From Candidatus Dormiibacterota bacterium (lineage in GTDB: Bacteria; Chloroflexota; Dormibacteria; UBA8260), in assembly GCA_955652455.1 (NCBI GenBank), contig CATPBU010000031.1:1-6414 (forward strand): a stretch of 6,414 nt of DNA. The letters are read 5' to 3'. Made by a program: the position numbers and the translations under genes. This document shows, piece after piece, positions 5,500 to 6,414 of this stretch. Position 1 is the first letter of the stretch. Every line of letters starts with the position of its first letter. A model generated the notes under the pieces. It saw only the letters and a program-made list of their open reading frames with translations. It was not told the origin of the DNA and ran no database searches.

Positions 5500-6117
5500 G
5501 CGCACCAGGAAAATCCAGACGTCCCAAACGACGTGGCTGACGATGAGTGGTGCCATGCGCCCCTGGGCGAGCTGCTCGAGACTCCAGAACGCCCCGGCAA
5601 CCCCAGCAGCGCCGGTCAGGGTGAGGTTGCCGGAGACAAGGTGGATGGCGCCGTAGATGGTCGCCCCGGTGGCGTTGCCAACCACCGGGCCGAGTTGCTG
5701 GGCGAGGTAGCGGTTCACCAAGCCCCGCCAGAACAATTCCTCGCCCGGCGCGATCAGCAACGCAAGGGTGGCCGCGATGAACGGATCTGGGGCGAGGCCG
5801 CGCTTGCGATATATGTCGTCGATCTCGGCACGGCCGTCGGGCATCACCCTTCGCGCGAATCGATCGCCCACCTGGAAAATGGCGTACAGAAGTCCGGCGG
5901 AGGCAATGCCGCGAGCCACGTCGGCGCTTTTGAGCCGCGTCGTACGCAGGTCAGGGTTGGCGTACAGCGCGTAAGCGCCAAGTGCGCCGACCCCTACGGC
6001 CATCTTGGCCCAGAAACCGCGCCTTCCTCTGAAGGCGGCGGTCCAGAGTGCCCCCGCGCCGGCCATCCCGACCAGGACGGCGCGACCAGAGATGCGGGTC
6101 ACCTGCTCCTCGCTCAT
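5488..6117 (-). CDS. CPBP (Abi/CAAX-like) intramembrane metalloprotease
   Basis: A 209-residue multi-pass membrane protein of the CPBP family (PF02517), relatives of the Rce1 type II CAAX prenyl endopeptidase. The three family motifs are present: EExxxR as Glu126-Glu127-Leu-Phe-Trp-Arg131, the second-motif histidine His159 in YGAIHLVSGN, and HxxxD as His195 and Asp199 near the C-terminus. Hydrophobic segments lie at about 12-29, 36-53, 70-84, 113-124, 143-161, 165-180 and 190-205. Bacterial members act in maturation of membrane or secreted peptides, bacteriocin immunity or stress, and most have no known substrate; none can be assigned here. The ATG at 6117-6115 overlaps the upstream prenyltransferase stop by four bases (ATGA). 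An open frame extends further 5' to about 6255, but that part is Arg/His-rich and overlaps the prenyltransferase in another frame, so it was not used. The gene converges on the fusion gene with a 36-base gap. Confidence 0.88.
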   Translation of the reverse strand: MSEEQVTRISGRAVLVGMAGAGALWTAAFRGRRGFWAKMAVGVGALGAYALYANPDLRTTRLKSADVARGIASAGLLYAIFQVGDRFARRVMPDGRAEIDDIYRKRGLAPDPFIAATLALLIAPGEELFWRGLVNRYLAQQLGPVVGNATGATIYGAIHLVSGNLTLTGAAGVAGAFWSLEQLAQGRMAPLIVSHVVWDVWIFLVRPTG

Positions 6118-6414
6118 TTCACAAGCGTGCTGAACGCCATGCCGACGAGAAACAAGCTGCTGAAGACGGTGTGGACCCGAGCGGTCATCAGGTCGATTGT
6201 GTTGATGTCGCCGACGCTGCCTGAGTAGCCCCGCTCGGCCGCCCTGAGCAGCCACCAGGCTGCGGGCAGGCTGAACATCGCCAGCAGCGTGAGAGTGGGA
6301 GCCACGCGGACGATCACCGCCAACGCCAGCAGCAGGTAGGCGCCGAGCACCAAGCCGACGTACGTCCCGTAGGCGGCACGCTTGCCCACGGCCGCCGACA
6401 GGGTGGTGAAGCCC
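6114..6414 (-). CDS. UbiA-type prenyltransferase, C-terminal part (5' end cut by window)
   Basis: The frame is open from the window edge to the TGA at 6116-6114, about 100 residues. It begins GFTTLSAAVGKRAAYGTYVG, resembling the GxxTLAVRLGxRRA segment after the second Asp-rich motif of UbiA/MenA-type integral membrane prenyltransferases. Two hydrophobic helices follow, then INTIDLMTARVHTVFSSLFLVG and a short end, which fits the last cytoplasmic loop and final helix of that superfamily. Both Asp-rich prenyl-diphosphate-binding motifs lie outside the window, so the identity rests on the C-terminus only, and the aromatic acceptor (for example the menaquinone precursor) cannot be named. A GTG at 6389 is an internal valine, not a start. 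The stop overlaps the start of the CPBP protease gene, implying coupled expression of the two membrane proteins. Confidence 0.65.
   Translation of the reverse strand, partial: GFTTLSAAVGKRAAYGTYVGLVLGAYLLLALAVIVRVAPTLTLLAMFSLPAAWWLLRAAERGYSGSVGDINTIDLMTARVHTVFSSLFLVGMAFSTLVK

Noticed and set aside
5533..6228. A 231-codon plus-strand frame opposite the CPBP protease
   Set aside because: Its translation has no family resemblance, and the opposite strand carries all CPBP motifs.
6118..6255. N-terminal extension of the CPBP protease to an upstream ATG at 6255
   Set aside because: The added 46 residues are Arg/His/Gln-rich, overlap the prenyltransferase in another frame, and precede a start (6117) that overlaps the upstream stop in the typical ATGA manner.
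1..6414. CRISPR array, insertion sequence or defence island
   Set aside because: No regularly spaced repeats, transposase, integrase or known defence gene was seen on either strand.

Overview
This is a high-GC window (roughly two-thirds G+C by eye) from a bacterial chromosome, probably an actinobacterium or close relative. The evidence is a CysM-type cysteine synthase translationally coupled to a JAMM peptidase of the mycobacterial Mec type, GC-rich codon choice, and short TAnnnT promoter-like boxes. An exact lineage cannot be set from the sequence; an uncultured Acidimicrobiia-like organism would fit but is only a guess.

Layout. On the plus strand, positions 1-2594 hold a tightly packed run: the 3' part of cysM, a JAMM/Mov34 peptidase (mec-like) and the ribosome-assembly GTPase der. 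Each junction is a 4-base ATGA overlap, so the three are almost certainly one translationally coupled operon. Immediately after der (TGATG junction) lies the decayed 5' end of a gpsA gene (2594-2735), interrupted by a stop and a frameshift. A proline tRNA gene with anticodon GGG and encoded CCA follows (2808-2884), with a perfect 7-bp hairpin just in front of it.

Downstream of the tRNA on the plus strand are a cyclase-family (KynB/isatin-hydrolase fold) gene with a very strong Shine-Dalgarno (2932-3597), and a 583-residue three-part protein (3700-5451). The latter joins an aldo/keto reductase with an intact catalytic tetrad, a kinase domain closely resembling the kinase half of polynucleotide kinase/phosphatase (PNKP), and a C-terminal HAD-like segment that keeps the zinc loop but lacks recognisable catalytic aspartates. 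This fusion is the most unusual object here.

The right end is on the minus strand and convergent with the fusion gene: a 5'-truncated UbiA-type prenyltransferase (6414-6114) overlaps by 4 bases a CPBP/Abi-type intramembrane protease (6117-5488).

How the genes fit together. cysM and mec belong to the carrier-protein route of cysteine synthesis: CysM joins an O-phosphoserine-derived aminoacrylate to the thiocarboxylate of a small carrier (CysO), and Mec releases cysteine. The carrier gene is not in the window and would be expected just upstream. der is housekeeping. The genes to the right of the tRNA have no shared pathway that I can demonstrate.
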